From contig DATKCN010000162.1 in the NCBI GenBank assembly GCA_035513175.1, forward strand, positions 1 through 15,956: a DNA stretch of 15,956 nucleotides, in the 5' to 3' direction. The notes below the pieces were generated by a model that worked only from the letters and a program-made list of their open reading frames with translations, ran no database searches and was not told the origin of the DNA. The stretch is from DATKCN01 sp035513175. GTDB taxonomy: Bacteria; Chloroflexota; Chloroflexia; Thermomicrobiales; CFX8. Shown piece by piece: positions 14,480 through 15,956 of the stretch. Position 1 is the stretch's first letter. Each line of letters begins with the position of its first letter. The position numbers and the translations under genes were made by a program.

Positions 14480-15327
14480 CAGATGCCTCCCACTGCGGCG
14501 GGGACGCCGAGCCATGCTTCCAACGCAAACCGCGCGCCGGACATGGCGCCGACGATAAGCAGCGCGATCACGAGCGCCGCCGTTGCCGGTCTGGCAAGGT
14601 CGCTCGTCGACTGCGCGCGGCTTTCTGAGCGCGAGAGCAGCAAGACGAACGCCAGCGATAAGCCGGTAATGATCAGGAATGCGGCTGCCATCAGCAGCAG
14701 CGTCAGTGGAATTCTAATCGGGGACCAGCCGGCGCCCACGACGGCGGCGAACAGCCCAAGGGCGAGGAGCAGCGTCAGCAGCTCTGGAACGTTTGCGATG
14801 GAAGGTTGACGTGAGCGAGCGCGGGCCGCGAAACCGGTCTGCGCCACCAGCAACCAGACGAAGGCACACAACGCCGCGCCGGTGAGAAGCCCGGACGCCA
14901 GTCGCAGGGCGTTGCGCGGTTCGTACAGGCTCCAGGCTCCGAAGTCACGCAGGGTGGAATTGAGGCCGTCGACGCCCATCAGGCAGATGAATGCGACCAG
15001 AGTCACACCAATGCGAAGCGGCGGCAACCCTCCGGCGCGCCAACGCCCGCGAATGAGCAGCAATGCGGCTGATGTCAGAAAGCCGCCGTAGATGCCCGTC
15101 ATACGGGCGTCAAACGGGAGCCGGGCGTCTCCAAAGTAGAAGCTGTGATCGGGCTGTTGGGCGCACAGGCCGTGCAGGACTGCCAGCGCCTTGCCTTCGA
15201 TCGACCAGGGGAGCAGCAGGAACGTCGTAAGGCCTACGATCCAGATGGCAATGTGTGCCGTGGGCCAGCCGAGCCAGCCCCGAGTTTCGTGTTCTTCAAC
15301 GCGGCGCGATTCGGCATCTGCGTTCAC
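14479..15327 (-). CDS. DUF2085-like multi-pass membrane protein
   Basis: 282 residues from GTG 15327; an upstream in-frame ATG (15366) would give 295 residues, and the numbering below is for that longer form. Hydrophobic segments lie at about 37-56, 92-106, 118-135, 155-177, 195-213, 219-245 and 262-280. The central signature LHGLCAQQPDHSFYFGDARL (64-83), LPFDARMTGIYGGFL (83-97) and GVDGLNS (131-137) matches the DUF2085 pattern. In typical members the middle part reads 'CARCTGIY'; here both Cys are absent (Asp85, Met88), while Cys68 remains. GTG 15327 is preferred because GGGAG lies 10 nt upstream, whereas ATG 15366 lacks a ribosome site and a TATA-like -10 overlaps it. First gene of the coupled three-gene unit. 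Confidence 0.75.
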   Translation of the reverse strand: MNADAESRRVEEHETRGWLGWPTAHIAIWIVGLTTFLLLPWSIEGKALAVLHGLCAQQPDHSFYFGDARLPFDARMTGIYGGFLTSAALLLIRGRWRAGGLPPLRIGVTLVAFICLMGVDGLNSTLRDFGAWSLYEPRNALRLASGLLTGAALCAFVWLLVAQTGFAARARSRQPSIANVPELLTLLLALGLFAAVVGAGWSPIRIPLTLLLMAAAFLIITGLSLAFVLLLSRSESRAQSTSDLARPATAALVIALLIVGAMSGARFALEAWLGVPAAVGGI

Positions 15328-15393
15328 GGAACAGTATCTCCCGACCGGCGCCATCAACGTAGCCATATATAGTACATCCCATCCGTGACCAAT

Positions 15394-15512
15394 GGGTTAT
15401 CCGCGTCGTTGTCAGTACGTACACTGAGTGATAGGTTTCAATCTCGGGACCTTGCGAACGCGCGGCGTCCAGCGGGATGCGCAATGAGGCGAACAATCTG
15501 GGTGGATAACCC
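15394..15512. repeat. 9-bp inverted repeat GGGTTATCC / GGATAACCC in a divergent promoter region
   Basis: GGGTTATCC at 15394-15402 recurs inverted as GGATAACCC at 15504-15512, 101 bp apart. Together they flank the region between the DUF2085-like and Tat-protein genes. It could be a paired operator or chance; with only two copies the support is weak. Confidence 0.3.
15409..15437 (+). promoter_or_regulatory. Putative promoter of the Tat-exported protein gene, with internal palindrome
   Basis: TTGTCA (15409-15414) and TAGGTT (15432-15437) are 17 bp apart. The -35 is a 5/6 match; the -10 is weak. An inverted repeat TCAGT-N6-ACTGA (15412-15427) overlaps the -35 and the spacer, where a repressor would block polymerase. 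Confidence 0.35.
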
Positions 15513-15516
15513 TCGA

Positions 15517-15956
15517 ATGACCCCACGAAGATACTCGCGGCGCACGCTGCTGAAGCTCGGTGGAGCGGCCGCCGCGGTGATGCTGCTGGACGTCACGCGC
15601 TGGCCAATGCCGGGCCTGGCGGCGGAGGCCATTCGAAGCGAATGGACTTTCGGCAGCGGCTTGCCCGCGGCGGGCGAGTTCACGACGCCCCCGTTACGAC
15701 CTGACACGCGGTTCGACGCCGTCGATCTTTCGTGGCTGGCGATGTCTCCGGAGTTCCCAGGTCTGCGGTTCGAGCTGCGAACGCAGGGAAGAGGCGGCGA
15801 TTGGACCGAGTGGACGACGCTTGAACGCGACGGCCATACGCTGAACCCGGACACTCCTCGCGCGTTCGTCGCGCCATTGATGCGCCAGGGAATTGCCATA
15901 CAGGCGCGCGTGCACATCGAGTCAGGGGCGGGGCTGCGAGAATTCACGGTCGGCAC
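15517..15956 (+). CDS. Tat-exported beta-rich protein, possibly N-acetylmuramoyl-L-alanine amidase (3' end outside window)
   Basis: The frame is open to the window end (146 codons). The start MTPRRYSRRTLLKLGGAAAA carries a classic twin-arginine motif (S-R-R-T-L-L-K), then a hydrophobic core and a likely cleavage near GLAA-EA. An in-frame ATG at 15484 would add 11 residues; 15517 is preferred for the GGTGGA 11-16 nt upstream and a normal n-region. The mature part reads RFDAVDLSWLAMSPEFPG, LRFELRTQGRGGDWTEWTTL, then GIAIQARVHIESGAGLREFT. This 'FD.v.L.W......v..R...dg.WSeW..l' pattern resembles the beta-sandwich found before the PGRP/amidase domain in secreted actinobacterial and Chloroflexota enzymes. 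The catalytic part would lie beyond the window, so the enzyme name is tentative. Confidence 0.7.
   Translation, partial: MTPRRYSRRTLLKLGGAAAAVMLLDVTRWPMPGLAAEAIRSEWTFGSGLPAAGEFTTPPLRPDTRFDAVDLSWLAMSPEFPGLRFELRTQGRGGDWTEWTTLERDGHTLNPDTPRAFVAPLMRQGIAIQARVHIESGAGLREFTVG

Noticed and set aside
1..15956. tRNA genes, CRISPR arrays, insertion sequences or prophage genes
   Set aside because: No cloverleaf with a CCA-type acceptor, no regularly spaced repeats, and no transposase, integrase or phage structural motifs were seen on either strand.

Overview
This is a GC-rich bacterial chromosome segment (well over 60% G+C by eye). It is densely packed with short gaps, GTG and TTG starts, and good Shine-Dalgarno sites. 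The gene complement and protein style fit the phylum Chloroflexota, perhaps Thermomicrobia or a soil relative: an archaeal-type AspRS behind a T-box, a long acidic-tailed L25 (Ctc), a basic-tailed S21, a DUF2085-like membrane protein and a Tat-exported beta-rich protein. This is inference; there is no rRNA or other firm marker in the window. I see no insertion sequence, phage gene, tRNA or CRISPR array.

Left part (1-5228, + strand). The window opens inside a VOC/glyoxalase-like gene. Next comes an M20-type peptidase homologue whose catalytic glutamates and most metal ligands appear to be replaced. A sigma-70-like promoter then starts a leader of about 330 nt that has the landmarks of a T-box riboswitch: a GAC (Asp) specifier, a TGGC bulge, and mutually exclusive antiterminator and terminator. 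It controls an archaeal-type, probably non-discriminating aspartyl-tRNA synthetase, and possibly prolyl-tRNA synthetase 48 nt downstream.

Middle part (5245-10297). A 45-residue membrane peptide gene on the minus strand has its own extended -10. A tight four-gene plus-strand run follows: a 4-TM protein, a YhhY/AaaT-like acetyltransferase, an RraA-family enzyme and a small DUF4870-like membrane protein. The last of these overlaps the 3' end of a minus-strand GT2 glycosyltransferase by 62 bp. A GT4-type glycosyltransferase diverges from the GT2 gene across only 46 bp, suggesting one glycan pathway.

Right part (10305-15956). Ribosomal protein L25 (minus) and a MarR regulator (plus) are divergent. 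A 374-bp gene-free stretch rich in inverted repeats follows. Next is a two-gene minus-strand unit (zinc-ribbon/SH3-like membrane protein, then a 76-aa protein), rpsU with a strong GNRA-loop terminator, and a translationally coupled three-gene minus-strand operon (DUF2085-like membrane protein, unknown helical protein, anchored beta-rich protein). The window ends inside a Tat-signal exported protein, possibly a cell-wall amidase.

The items most worth a second look are the Asp T-box with its aspS-proS unit, the apparently catalytically dead M20 homologue, the DUF2085 operon with altered cysteine motifs, and the hairpin-rich region at 11831-12016.
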